Positions 7,883 to 15,034 of a DNA stretch of 35,889 nucleotides are shown piece by piece. A program made the position numbers and the translations under genes. Position 1 is the first letter of the stretch. The number at the start of each line of letters is the position of its first letter. The stretch comes from Mangrovihabitans endophyticus (lineage in GTDB: Bacteria; Actinomycetota; Actinomycetes; Mycobacteriales; Micromonosporaceae): positions 1-35,889 of the forward strand of contig NZ_BMMX01000051.1 of the NCBI RefSeq assembly GCF_014646155.1, in the 5' to 3' direction. The notes beneath the pieces are model-generated. The model was not told the DNA's origin, made no database searches, and saw nothing but the letters and a program-made list of their open reading frames with translations.

Positions 7883-7975
7883 CCTAACAGGAAAGATCCA
7901 CTACAGGGCGCCTCTCCCAGCTCAGACTCCATGTGTGCCATAACAGTTGACCCGCTGCTCCATCAGTTGTTAGGT
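7883..7975 (+). promoter_or_regulatory. divergent promoter region with candidate HTH-kinase operators
   Basis: TTGACC (7947-7952), 17 bases, then TTAGGT (7970-7975) makes a plausible plus-strand promoter for the transfer operon at 8020. CCTAACA (7883-7889) and TGTTAGG (7968-7974) are inverted copies 78 bases apart, the latter overlapping the -10 box, with another TAACAG at 7941-7946. These may be operators for the divergent GntR-kinase. Inference from position and symmetry only. Confidence 0.4.
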
Positions 7976-8019
7976 TGCTTGCATCACAGCAAGCCCCCCA
8001 CCTCTGAAGGAGAGCACAG

Positions 8020-8262
8020 GTGAAAGCGCACCTCACCAACGTCGAGCCGTCGTCGGCCGACCTGTCTGCGATCGAGGCCGAGTGGCCGCTGATCGAGGCT
8101 GAGTTGGCCGTGCTGGACGCCGAGATCGCCAACATCTACGCCGCCGAGCACGGCGGCCCGTCGCCGCTGGCCCGGCGACGTCTGCGCCGGGCCGAGGCCC
8201 GCGTCACCCGCGTGGCCGCCGAGCTGGCCGCGCGTCCCGCCGACCTGCGCGAGGTGGCGTGA
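8020..8262 (+). CDS. DUF6284-like small protein
   Basis: 80 residues, soluble and largely helical, rich in Glu, Ala and Arg. The pattern AIEAEWPLIEAELAVLDAEI followed by PLARRRLRRAEARV resembles DUF6284 proteins, which I know from actinobacterial plasmids and integrative elements; their function is unknown. A coiled coil is likely at about residues 15-75. GTG 8020 has GAAGGAGAG about 7 bases upstream. It is the first gene of the transfer operon and its TGA overlaps the ATG of the DUF2637 gene (TGATG), so expression is coupled. Confidence 0.65.
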   Translation: MKAHLTNVEPSSADLSAIEAEWPLIEAELAVLDAEIANIYAAEHGGPSPLARRRLRRAEARVTRVAAELAARPADLREVA

Positions 8263-8987
8263 TGACCAAGAACATTTCCCAGCTCAAGCGGATCGGGTGG
8301 GGCGTCCGGGGTGTGTTCGCCCTCGGCATCGCCGCGTCGCTGGCGGGCAACGTGCTGCACGCCGCGGACAACCCGATCAGCAAGGCCATCTCGGCGTGGT
8401 CGCCGTTGGCGCTGATGCTGGCCGTCGAGCTGATCTCGCGGATCCCGGCCCGCCGCGGCCCGATGTCGGTCGCCCGGCTCGGCGCTACCGCGGTCATCGC
8501 GGGCATCGCCGCGTGGGTGTCGTACTGGCACATGGCCGGCGTCGCGGCCCGCTACGGCGAGACGGGCGCGAGCCCGTACCTGCTGCCGTTCAGCGTGGAC
8601 GGCCTGATCGTGGTCGCCTCGATCAGCCTCGTCGAGATCGGTGGCCGGCTCCGGGCGTTCAACGAGCCCGCGGCCGACACCGCGCCGGCCGCCGTCACAA
8701 CCACCCTGGCCGAGCCGGTCAGCGTCGCCCCGGTCGTCGAGCCCGAGCCCGCCGCGGCCGCGCCGGTCACGAAGGCTCCCGCCAAGCGCGTCACGCCGCG
8801 GCCGGCGTCGGCCGAGAAGGTGGCGCGGGCCGCGGCCAAGCTGCCCGGCGCGGGCGTCGCCGAGATCGCCAAGAAGGCCGGCGTGTCGGTCTCGACGGCT
8901 CGGCGTCACCTGCGACCGCGGGTCACCGATGCGTCACCATCTGCGCCGGTTCCTGCGGAAACGTCTGCTCTCGCGGCAGCGGCGTGA
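8262..8987 (+). CDS. DUF2637 / SpdB-like membrane protein with C-terminal HTH
   Basis: 241 residues. Four membrane segments are visible at about residues 10-30, 42-58, 70-92 and 105-125, the last including LLPFSVDGLIVVASISLVEI, typical of DUF2637. An Ala/Pro/Glu-rich linker (about 130-185) leads to a helix-turn-helix: GVAEIAKKAGVSVSTARRHL. DUF2637 proteins are linked to intramycelial plasmid spread (Spd) in streptomycetes. The HTH suggests that a membrane protein contacts DNA, perhaps the element itself or the translocase substrate. ATG 8262 is preferred over GTG 8259 because of the TGATG overlap. Confidence 0.8.
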   Translation: MTKNISQLKRIGWGVRGVFALGIAASLAGNVLHAADNPISKAISAWSPLALMLAVELISRIPARRGPMSVARLGATAVIAGIAAWVSYWHMAGVAARYGETGASPYLLPFSVDGLIVVASISLVEIGGRLRAFNEPAADTAPAAVTTTLAEPVSVAPVVEPEPAAAAPVTKAPAKRVTPRPASAEKVARAAAKLPGAGVAEIAKKAGVSVSTARRHLRPRVTDASPSAPVPAETSALAAAA

Positions 8988-8998
8988 GGTGACCAGCG

Positions 8999-9187
8999 AT
9001 GACCGAGGTCGAGATCTACGAAGCGCACGCCGAGCTGCACAACCTGCGCGTCGACCTGGCCGGCCTGCGCGACTGGGCCGAGCACGCGCTGAACGCCGAG
9101 CACGACCGGCAGTACATCGCCGAGCACCTGGCCGCGTCGCTCACGGCGCTGGTCAACGGCGACCCGCCGCCGCGGCACCCGTTCTGA
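8999..9187 (+). CDS. small hypothetical protein, 62 aa
   Basis: Acidic helical protein, MTEVEIYEAHAELHNLRVDL to the end PPPRHPF. No recognised domain; a helical hairpin is likely. ATG 8999 is preceded by GTGAGGTGACC, giving a reasonable ribosome binding site. It lies 11 bases after the DUF2637 gene in the transfer operon. Third-position GC is high, supporting a real gene. Function unknown. Confidence 0.6.
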   Translation: MTEVEIYEAHAELHNLRVDLAGLRDWAEHALNAEHDRQYIAEHLAASLTALVNGDPPPRHPF

Positions 9188-9285
9188 CTGTGCCCGGCGG
9201 CGCGGCTCCTACCGACCAAAGCAGCGCCGCGCCGCCGGCCTCCACCCCTAAGTCCTGTCACGAACGTCGAGGAGAGGCCCTCATC

Positions 9286-9462
9286 ATGCTGCGCCACAAC
9301 ACCTCTGGTGAAGACGCCGTCCGCAACGCGATCCACCAGGCCGACATCCGCGAACGGCGCGAACAGGCCAAGCGTGAGGACTCGGCCCTGATCCGCGCCG
9401 CGGCTGCCGCGGGCCGGGACAGCCGCGCGATCGGCACCACCCGCCGGGCGTACTCCCGGTGA
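9286..9462 (+). CDS. small hypothetical protein, 58 aa
   Basis: A highly charged helical protein beginning MLRHNTSGEDAVRNAI, rich in Arg, Glu and Ala. No recognised domain. A strong ribosome binding site GAGGAGAGG lies about 8 bases before ATG 9286. A 98-bp gap with nothing distinctive separates it from the gene before. It belongs to the transfer operon. Function unknown. Confidence 0.6.
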   Translation: MLRHNTSGEDAVRNAIHQADIRERREQAKREDSALIRAAAAAGRDSRAIGTTRRAYSR

Positions 9463-9503
9463 GCCCGAACCCCACCCACTCGTCGCCTGAGGGAGGCAAC
9501 GCT

Positions 9504-9680
9504 GTGCCCCGCCACCGTCGTTTGCATCCGCTGACCCGCGCTCTGCTGGTCGTCGCCGCGCTGGTCAACCTGATCGCCGCGCTCGTTCACCCGAGCCCGT
9601 TGCGCATCCTCGCCGCGGCCGGTTTGGCCGCCGCCGCGGGTGCCGCGCTGGCGCTGACCGGATCGGAGGATCGCCCGTGA
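9504..9680 (+). CDS. small two-helix membrane protein, 58 aa
   Basis: Two hydrophobic segments (LTRALLVVAALVNLIAALV and LRILAAAGLAAAAGAALAL) follow a basic N-terminus, so both ends are likely cytoplasmic. The GTG at 9504 has GAGGGAGG seven bases upstream; the GTG at 9459 overlaps the previous stop but would add a poor 15-residue extension. Its TGA overlaps the GTG of the FtsK-like gene (GTGA). Small hydrophobic Spd-like proteins beside the translocase are common in actinobacterial conjugative elements, so an accessory role in DNA spread is inferred. Confidence 0.6.
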   Translation: MPRHRRLHPLTRALLVVAALVNLIAALVHPSPLRILAAAGLAAAAGAALALTGSEDRP

Positions 9681-11863
9681 GCACCCACCCCCACCCCGAC
9701 ACCATGCCGGCCGCTGAGTCCGCTGACGCGGACGCTGCCGCTGAGGTGGTCGACCTGGACACCGCCCGCGCCCGCCGCGCCGCCGCGCCGGGCGGCGAGG
9801 TGCCTGACGACGACGAGACCGTGGACGCCGAGACCGTTGACGACGCGCCGCCCGCGGAGGGCGGGCCGGTCGACGCGGCCGGGGACATCCCTTCCGAGGT
9901 GCTGGCCCGCCGGCGTGAGCGGCGGCCGATCCTGGCCGAGTGGGCACGCTCGTGGCGCGGCGTCCGGGCCGCGGCCAAGCACCAGGGCAAGGACGCCGGG
10001 TACGTGCTCGCCTACCACGCGGTCCGCTCGCCGAAGTACGCGGCCAAGACCGCCCTGTGGGCACCGATCGGCCTGGTCCGCGGGATCGCTCAGGCCCTGC
10101 ACTGGGCCAGCGCCGAGGAAGGCAACTGGCACCTGCGTCAGACGGCGGCGCAGCGCGGCGAGGCGGACGTGTGGTTGAAGCTGGACGCCCGCCGGCAGCG
10201 TCAGACGACCTGGCGGTGGTGGGTGTTGGCCCTGGCCACCGCGGGAATCGTGACCGGTCTGATCGTGCTGGCGCTCGGCCCGCCGTGGTGGCGGTGGCTG
10301 GCCGCGCTGACGGTGGTGCCGTTCCTCGCCACGCGCGGCCGGCCGGCGGACAAGCCGATCACCGACCGGGTGTCGGAGGGCACCCGGTACCGCAAGCTGA
10401 CCGCCGTGCTGGTGCGCCGCGCGTTGACCTCGGTGCAGATGGCCGCGATCACCTCCGCCGTGGCCAAGGACCCGAAGGCGATCAGTTTCCCGGTGGACAT
10501 CCACCGCGACGGACCGGGCCACCTGGCGATCGTGGACCTGCCCTACGGCGTGGAGGCGGCCGAGGTGGTCGCCCGCCGCGGCAAACTCGCGAGCGCGATG
10601 CGGCTCCCGCTGGATCAGGTGTGGCCCGAGACCGCGCCGGGCCACACCGGACGGCTGGCGCTGTGGGTGGGCTACGAGCCGGCGTCGGCGATGAAGCAGC
10701 CGCCGTGCCCGCTGCTGAACGACGGGCTGAAGGTGGACCTGTTCCAGCCGTTCCCGTTCGCCACCACCCCGAAGCTTGATCAGATCATGGCCGAGCTGAT
10801 GTACCGCAACTGGCTGTTCGGCGGGCAGCCCGGATCCGGGAAGACGTTCGCGTTGCGGCTGCTGCTGCTGGCCGCCGCCCTGGACCCGCGGGCGGAGATC
10901 CGCGGCTACGAACTCAAGGGCGTCGGGGACTTCGCCGTGCTGGAGCCGGTGATGGCCGAGTACGGCAACGGCTTCGACGACGAGACCCTGGCCCGCGCGT
11001 TCGCGTTCATCCAGTGGCTGTACGAGGAGTGCCGCCGCCGCTCGCAGCGCATCGCCCACTACGCCCGCCTCGGCAAGGCCCCGGAGAACAAGGTCACCCC
11101 CGAGCTGGCCAGCCTGAAGGGGTCGGGGCTGCGCCCGCTGGTCGCCTGGTTCGACGAGTTGCAGGAGCTGATGACCAGCAAGTTCGGCAAGGAAGCCGGG
11201 GAGATCCTGGAGAAGGTCATCAAGCTGGGCCGGGCGCTCGGCGTGATCATCGTGATCGGCACGCAGATCCCGGACAAGGACTCCCTGCCGACCGGGATCT
11301 CCCGCAACGTCAACTCCCGGTTCTGCCTGTCCGTGGCGGACCAGACGGCCAACGACATGATCCTGGGGACGTCGGCGTACAAGCAGGGCCTGCGGGCCAC
11401 GGTGTTCCAGCCGGTCAGCGAAGCCGGATGGGGTGTGCTGCGCGGGCTGGGCAAACCACAGTCGGTGCGCTCGTTCTACGTCGACACCACCGCCGCCGGC
11501 CGGATCGTGGCCCGCGCCGTCGCGTTGCGCACCAAGGCGGGCAACATCCCGACCTTCCCCACCGACCGCGACGTCGCCCCGCAGCACCACGTCCTCGACG
11601 ACCTGGCGCGGGTGTGGCCCGGCGACGACAAGTCGGTGTGGAACGAGACCCTGTGCGCCGCCCTGGTAGAGCTGCGCCCGGACGTGTACGGCGGCTGGGG
11701 ATCGGCCCAGTTGACCGCCGCGCTCAAGCCCTTCCCGATCAAGGTAGGCGACGTGTGGGCCAAGCCGGCCGACGGCGGCAAGGCCACCACCAAGCGCGGC
11801 ATCGTCCACACCGACCTCACGGCGGCTATCACCGAGCGTGACCGCAAGCGGTCCGGCGGCTGA
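9677..11863 (+). CDS. FtsK/SpoIIIE-type conjugative DNA translocase (TraB/TraSA-like)
   Basis: 728 residues. The N-terminus is acidic and disordered (about 1-75), followed by a helical region and two membrane segments (about 178-218: WWVLALATAGIVTGLIVLAL and WWRWLAALTVVPFLA). The motor domain has Walker A GGQPGSGKT near 382-390, Walker B LVAWFDELQEL near 488-498, and IIVIGTQIPDKDSLPTGI after it, as in FtsK-family pumps. In actinobacteria one such protein moves double-stranded plasmid DNA between mycelia. GTG 9677 overlaps the preceding stop. The C-terminal part (about 640-728) may hold the DNA-recognition domain. A GCTAG palindrome cluster begins 10 bases downstream. Confidence 0.9.
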   Translation: MSTHPHPDTMPAAESADADAAAEVVDLDTARARRAAAPGGEVPDDDETVDAETVDDAPPAEGGPVDAAGDIPSEVLARRRERRPILAEWARSWRGVRAAAKHQGKDAGYVLAYHAVRSPKYAAKTALWAPIGLVRGIAQALHWASAEEGNWHLRQTAAQRGEADVWLKLDARRQRQTTWRWWVLALATAGIVTGLIVLALGPPWWRWLAALTVVPFLATRGRPADKPITDRVSEGTRYRKLTAVLVRRALTSVQMAAITSAVAKDPKAISFPVDIHRDGPGHLAIVDLPYGVEAAEVVARRGKLASAMRLPLDQVWPETAPGHTGRLALWVGYEPASAMKQPPCPLLNDGLKVDLFQPFPFATTPKLDQIMAELMYRNWLFGGQPGSGKTFALRLLLLAAALDPRAEIRGYELKGVGDFAVLEPVMAEYGNGFDDETLARAFAFIQWLYEECRRRSQRIAHYARLGKAPENKVTPELASLKGSGLRPLVAWFDELQELMTSKFGKEAGEILEKVIKLGRALGVIIVIGTQIPDKDSLPTGISRNVNSRFCLSVADQTANDMILGTSAYKQGLRATVFQPVSEAGWGVLRGLGKPQSVRSFYVDTTAAGRIVARAVALRTKAGNIPTFPTDRDVAPQHHVLDDLARVWPGDDKSVWNETLCAALVELRPDVYGGWGSAQLTAALKPFPIKVGDVWAKPADGGKATTKRGIVHTDLTAAITERDRKRSGG

Positions 11864-11872
11864 CCGGTCCGA

Positions 11873-12031
11873 GGCTGCTAGGCCTAGCAGCCGACCCTGC
11901 TAGGGCTAGCAGATCCGCTAGCACCCCAACCGAGATCTGAGCTGCCGCCTCGTAGCTAGCAGCTCACGGCCCCGCACACCCAAAAACCGGCCGAGGAGAC
12001 TGTTGTGAACCCCCACATCGCCGCTGCTAGC
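11873..12031. repeat. GCTAG palindrome cluster, candidate clt or operator
   Basis: A perfect 20-bp palindrome GGCTGCTAGGCCTAGCAGCC (11873-11892) is followed by a near-perfect CTGCTAGGGCTAGCAG (11897-11912, one central mismatch). GCTAGC recurs at 11917-11922 and 11955-11960, and TGCTAGCA at 12024-12031, inside the start of the next gene. CTAG is generally rare in high-GC actinobacterial DNA, so this density is notable. The position right after the translocase gene is where clt/TRS transfer sites of Streptomyces plasmids are often found; an operator for the following operon is the alternative. Confidence 0.6.
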
Positions 12032-12253
12032 ACCCTCATCGCACCCCTGATCGCCGTCACGCTCGGTTACGCCGCGGCGTGCTGGATCTGGCCGTTCAAG
12101 CACTGCCGTCGCTGCCACGGCACCGGCAAACGCCGCTCCCCGTCCGGCCGCGCGTTCCGGCACTGCCGCCGCTGCGAGGGCACCGGCCGCCGGCTACGCG
12201 CCGGCCGCTGGATCTACAACCGGCTCTCCGGCATCCGCCGGGACGCCCGATGA
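12005..12253 (+). CDS. membrane-anchored zinc-ribbon protein (DnaJ-like CxxCxG repeats)
   Basis: 82 residues with one membrane segment (about 9-30: ASTLIAPLIAVTLGYAAACW) and two CxxCxGTG units, CRRCHGTGK (about 34-42) and CRRCEGTGR (about 54-62), spaced like half of a DnaJ zinc-binding domain. Zinc binding and protein or nucleic acid contact at the inner membrane face are inferred. GTG 12005 has GAGGAG seven bases before it. First gene of the replication operon; its TGA overlaps the next ATG (ATGA). Function not known. Confidence 0.65.
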   Translation: MNPHIAAASTLIAPLIAVTLGYAAACWIWPFKHCRRCHGTGKRRSPSGRAFRHCRRCEGTGRRLRAGRWIYNRLSGIRRDAR

Positions 12254-12588
12254 GCGCCCGCACCACGGCCCGGCTGCGCCGCGCCCCGACCGAGCACACC
12301 GGATGGTGCGCCCGCGACCACACCTGCGGGATCGACACTCACCGTGCCCGGCCGGTCGTCACCGCCCGCGGCACCGGCCGCGCCGTCATGACCCGCACCC
12401 GCGCCGGCGACGTCGACTACGCCGAGGTGCTCATCCGGATCCCGTTGCACCGCAACGAAAACACCGCACGCACCCAGCTCGCCCTCCTGCTACGACTGCT
12501 CGGCGAGCTGCTGGACACGCTCACCACCTCGCACCTGTTGCCCGGCCGCACCCGGCGGCCCGCCCTCGATCGGAGGCACTCCGCATGA
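12250..12588 (+). CDS. DUF6907-like hypothetical protein, 112 aa
   Basis: 112 residues with TGWCARDHTCGIDTHRARPV near the N-terminus (about 18-37), a Cys/His cluster that may bind metal, then a beta-rich middle and a leucine-rich helix (TQLALLLRLLGELLDTL). This order resembles DUF6907 proteins of actinobacterial mobile elements, but I am only moderately sure. Both ends overlap neighbours by ATGA, indicating tight coupling in the replication operon. Function unknown. Confidence 0.55.
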   Translation: MSARTTARLRRAPTEHTGWCARDHTCGIDTHRARPVVTARGTGRAVMTRTRAGDVDYAEVLIRIPLHRNENTARTQLALLLRLLGELLDTLTTSHLLPGRTRRPALDRRHSA

Positions 12589-12962
12589 CCGCCCACGAGC
12601 CCGCGGCGATCGTCGCCGCTGTCCAGCGCATCACCCGCCAGCTCGACAGCCGCGGCAACGCCGACCTGCGCGGGCTGCCCGAGACGTTGTGCCGCGCCCT
12701 CAAGGTCCAAGAAGAGGCCGGAGAGCTGGCCCAGGCCGTCATCGGCGTGCTGGGCCAAAACCCGCGCAAGGGCCTCACCCACACGTGGACCGACGTCGTC
12801 CACGAAGCCATCGACGTCGCGCTGTCGGCACTCGTGCTCGCCGAAACGGTCACCCCCGGCCGGCTGGACCGGACCCTCACCGACCGGCTCGACTACCTCA
12901 CCGAACGCGCGGCGGCGTCCGGCGCGCCCGCTGTCGTCACGGCGACGGGGAGGGGCGCGTGA
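12585..12962 (+). CDS. MazG-like nucleotide pyrophosphohydrolase family protein
   Basis: 125 residues. KVQEEAGELAQAVIGVLGQ (about 43-61) gives the EExxE-type metal site and HEAIDVALSALVLAE (about 73-87) gives the ExxD partner, the pattern of the all-alpha NTP pyrophosphohydrolase (MazG) fold. Such enzymes hydrolyse (d)NTPs and may adjust nucleotide pools during element replication; the substrate cannot be told here. ATG 12585 overlaps the previous stop, and its TGA overlaps the methyltransferase ATG. Confidence 0.75.
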   Translation: MTAHEPAAIVAAVQRITRQLDSRGNADLRGLPETLCRALKVQEEAGELAQAVIGVLGQNPRKGLTHTWTDVVHEAIDVALSALVLAETVTPGRLDRTLTDRLDYLTERAAASGAPAVVTATGRGA

Positions 12963-13669
12963 TGGGCCGGCCGTTGTTGCTCGATCTGTTCTGCTGTTCC
13001 GGCGGCGCAGCTTGCGGTTACGCCGCGGCGGGGTTCGAGGTGGTAGGCGTGGACGTCGTCGACCGGCCGCGCTACCCGTTCCGGTTCGTGCGGGCCGAGG
13101 CCCTGTCCTATTTGGACCGGCTGATCTGCGGTGGCGGCGTCCGAGCCTTCTCCCTGATCCACTCCTCGCCGCCGTGTCAGGCGGGCTGCGCCCTGACCCA
13201 GGGCACCAACCGGGCGATGCGCTGGGGTCGCGACCACGTGCAGCTCATCCCCGACCTGCGGAGGCTGCTCGACCGGTCCGGGCTGCCGTACGTGATCGAG
13301 CAGCCCAACGGGACAGCACCGGTCCGCAAGGACGTCACGCTGTGCGGCGAGATGTTCGGGCTCGGCGTGATCCGACACCGCAACTTCGAGCTGGGCGGCT
13401 GGGCCGCCGCGGCCCCGACGCACCTCCGGCACCGCGGGCGGGTGCGCGGCTGGCGGCACGGCGTCTACCACGACGGCCCGTACGTGGCCGCCTACGGCAA
13501 CGGCGGCGGCAAAGCCTCCGTGGCCGAGATGCAGACCGCGATGGGCATCGACTGGACGGACGCGCGGGAGGAACTGACCGAGGCCATCCCGCCGGCTTAC
13601 GCCGAGTGGCTCGGCCGCTCGTTCCTCGCCGGGGTCGGCCGACAGACCGACCTGCGCAGGGCCGCCTGA
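12962..13669 (+). CDS. C5-cytosine DNA methyltransferase, solitary
   Basis: 235 residues. Motif I is LLDLFCCSGGAACGYAAAGF (about 5-24), motif IV is SSPPCQAG with the catalytic Cys near residue 71, and motif VI-like VIEQPNG lies near 114-120 (the usual ENV is replaced by EQP). The target-recognition region is short, with LCGEMFGLGVIRHRNFEL typical of phage and element enzymes. No restriction endonuclease is adjacent, so it probably protects the element from host restriction or marks its DNA. ATG 12962 overlaps the preceding TGA. Confidence 0.85.
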   Translation: MGRPLLLDLFCCSGGAACGYAAAGFEVVGVDVVDRPRYPFRFVRAEALSYLDRLICGGGVRAFSLIHSSPPCQAGCALTQGTNRAMRWGRDHVQLIPDLRRLLDRSGLPYVIEQPNGTAPVRKDVTLCGEMFGLGVIRHRNFELGGWAAAAPTHLRHRGRVRGWRHGVYHDGPYVAAYGNGGGKASVAEMQTAMGIDWTDAREELTEAIPPAYAEWLGRSFLAGVGRQTDLRRAA

Positions 13670-14040
13670 TGTCCCGGATCCGGGCCGCCTACTGGGATCC
13701 CGACGGCGACCGGCACGGCGGGCTGCCCACCTACTGGTGGCGCGGCGCGCCCGCGGGATACGCCACCCGGCGGCAACTGCGCGCCGCCGGGCTGTGCCCC
13801 GGCCGTCAGCCGATCGCCGCGCAGATCCTGTGGGCCGGCGTCGGCGGCACCCGGACCGCCTACCTGTACCGGCTCGACCTGGCCCGACCCAAGCGCACCG
13901 CGACGCCCGCGCAGCGCCGAGCGATCCGGACCGCGCTGCGCGCCCGGCGCACCTGCCCGACCTGCCGCGAGATCCGCGGCTACTACATCCCGCGCTCGCT
14001 CGGCGAGTGCCTGACCTGCCACGACAGGAGCACCCGATGA
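13669..14040 (+). CDS. RRQRL-type zinc-binding protein
   Basis: 123 residues. The N-terminal half has ATRRQLRAAGLCPGRQPIAA (about 28-47), matching the RRQRL-motif zinc-binding proteins of actinobacterial elements. The C-terminus has two CxxC pairs, CPTC and CLTC, about 20 residues apart, a likely zinc ribbon. DNA or RNA binding is inferred; the exact function is unknown. Coupled to neighbours by TGATG at its start and ATGA at its end. Confidence 0.65.
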   Translation: MSRIRAAYWDPDGDRHGGLPTYWWRGAPAGYATRRQLRAAGLCPGRQPIAAQILWAGVGGTRTAYLYRLDLARPKRTATPAQRRAIRTALRARRTCPTCREIRGYYIPRSLGECLTCHDRSTR

Positions 14041-14708
14041 CCCTCGCACCCGAGCACACCCTCGGCGGCACCCGATCGAGCCACCGGTGGGCGCAGATGC
14101 CCGGCAACTGGGACCGGCTCAACACCCGCGCCCTGTTCCCCAGCTCGAACGAATGGGGCATCCCCGACCTGCCCGCCACCGGCTGCGAACCTGCTCGGTT
14201 GCTGCCGTACAACGCCCGCCACGCGATCGCCGCGGCCCGCCCCGGCGACGCGGTGCATTTCTTCCTGGATGACTACCGCTTCGAGACCGTCTGGTCCAAA
14301 CCCGAACGCGGCCTGTCCCGCTGCCAGACAGTCGGGACGGCGCTCACCCCGGATTTCAGCCTGTGGACCACCATGCCGCGGGTCATGCAACTGTGGCAGG
14401 TCTACCGCTCCCGCTGGTGCGGGGCGTGGCTGTCCGCGCACGGCGTCACAGTCATCCCGACCGTGTCCTGGTCGACGGCGGACAGCTACCCGTACGCCTT
14501 CGCCGGCCTCCCGGCCGGCTCGACCGTCGCGGTGTCCACCGTGGGGATCGTGCGCGACCGGACGGCGCGGGAACTGTTCGCCGCCGGCTACACCGCCATG
14601 CTCACCGCCCTGCACCCGACCCTCGTGCTCGTCCACGGCACCCGACCGACGTGCTCGGTTGGTGACGTGCCGGTCCGGGTGTACCCGAGCCGATGGGCGG
14701 CCCGGTGA
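14037..14708 (+). CDS. DUF4417 domain protein
   Basis: 223 residues. FPSSNEWGIPDLPATG (about 37-52) and FFLDDYRFETVWSKP (about 77-91) followed by LTPDFSLWTTMPRVMQLWQV match the DUF4417 pattern known from phages and mobile elements. The domain is predicted soluble alpha/beta; its biochemical function is not established. Start and stop overlap the neighbours (ATGA, TGATG), placing it in the replication operon. Confidence 0.75.
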   Translation: MTLAPEHTLGGTRSSHRWAQMPGNWDRLNTRALFPSSNEWGIPDLPATGCEPARLLPYNARHAIAAARPGDAVHFFLDDYRFETVWSKPERGLSRCQTVGTALTPDFSLWTTMPRVMQLWQVYRSRWCGAWLSAHGVTVIPTVSWSTADSYPYAFAGLPAGSTVAVSTVGIVRDRTARELFAAGYTAMLTALHPTLVLVHGTRPTCSVGDVPVRVYPSRWAAR

Positions 14709-15034
14709 TGGGCGGGCGAGGAAGCGCCGGCCGGCCCCTGCCGCGGCCGGCCGGCGAGCGGATCCGCGCCGCCTACCAGCACCTCGCCGCCCGGCCCGGC
14801 GAACTGGTCAGCCTCGCCCGGCTGCGTGACGAACTGCCCGACCTCAGCCGCGCCGACCTCGACGCCGTGCTGCTGGACATGGACCGCCGCCGCGAACTGC
14901 AACTAGAACCCGACCCCCACCGCCTCGCCCTGACCCAACGCGCCAAAGACGCCGCCATCCGCCTCGGCGGCGAAGACATGCACCTGTTCACCATCACCGG
15001 ACCCCCACCGGACACGCCCCCGGACGCGCCGTGA
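14708..15034 (+). CDS. winged-helix-like small protein, 108 aa
   Basis: 108 residues. The order of helices and strands, GERIRAAYQHLAARPGELVS, LARLRDELPDLSRADLDAVL, RRELQLEPDPHRLALT, looks like a winged helix-turn-helix with a beta wing, followed by EDMHLFTI. DNA binding, possibly as replication accessory or regulator just before the primase, is inferred. ATG 14708 overlaps the previous TGA (TGATG); an in-frame ATG at 14693 is less likely. Its stop overlaps the GTG of the next gene. Confidence 0.6.
   Translation: MGGRGSAGRPLPRPAGERIRAAYQHLAARPGELVSLARLRDELPDLSRADLDAVLLDMDRRRELQLEPDPHRLALTQRAKDAAIRLGGEDMHLFTITGPPPDTPPDAP

Noticed and set aside
9587..11809. 740-codon minus-strand open frame
   Set aside because: Antisense shadow of the FtsK-like gene, rich in Arg, Gly and His with no motifs, caused by high third-position GC.
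12079..12249. Longer N-terminus for the 12250-12588 gene
   Set aside because: The extension is the zinc-ribbon gene read in another frame; ATG 12250 with the ATGA overlap is the better start.
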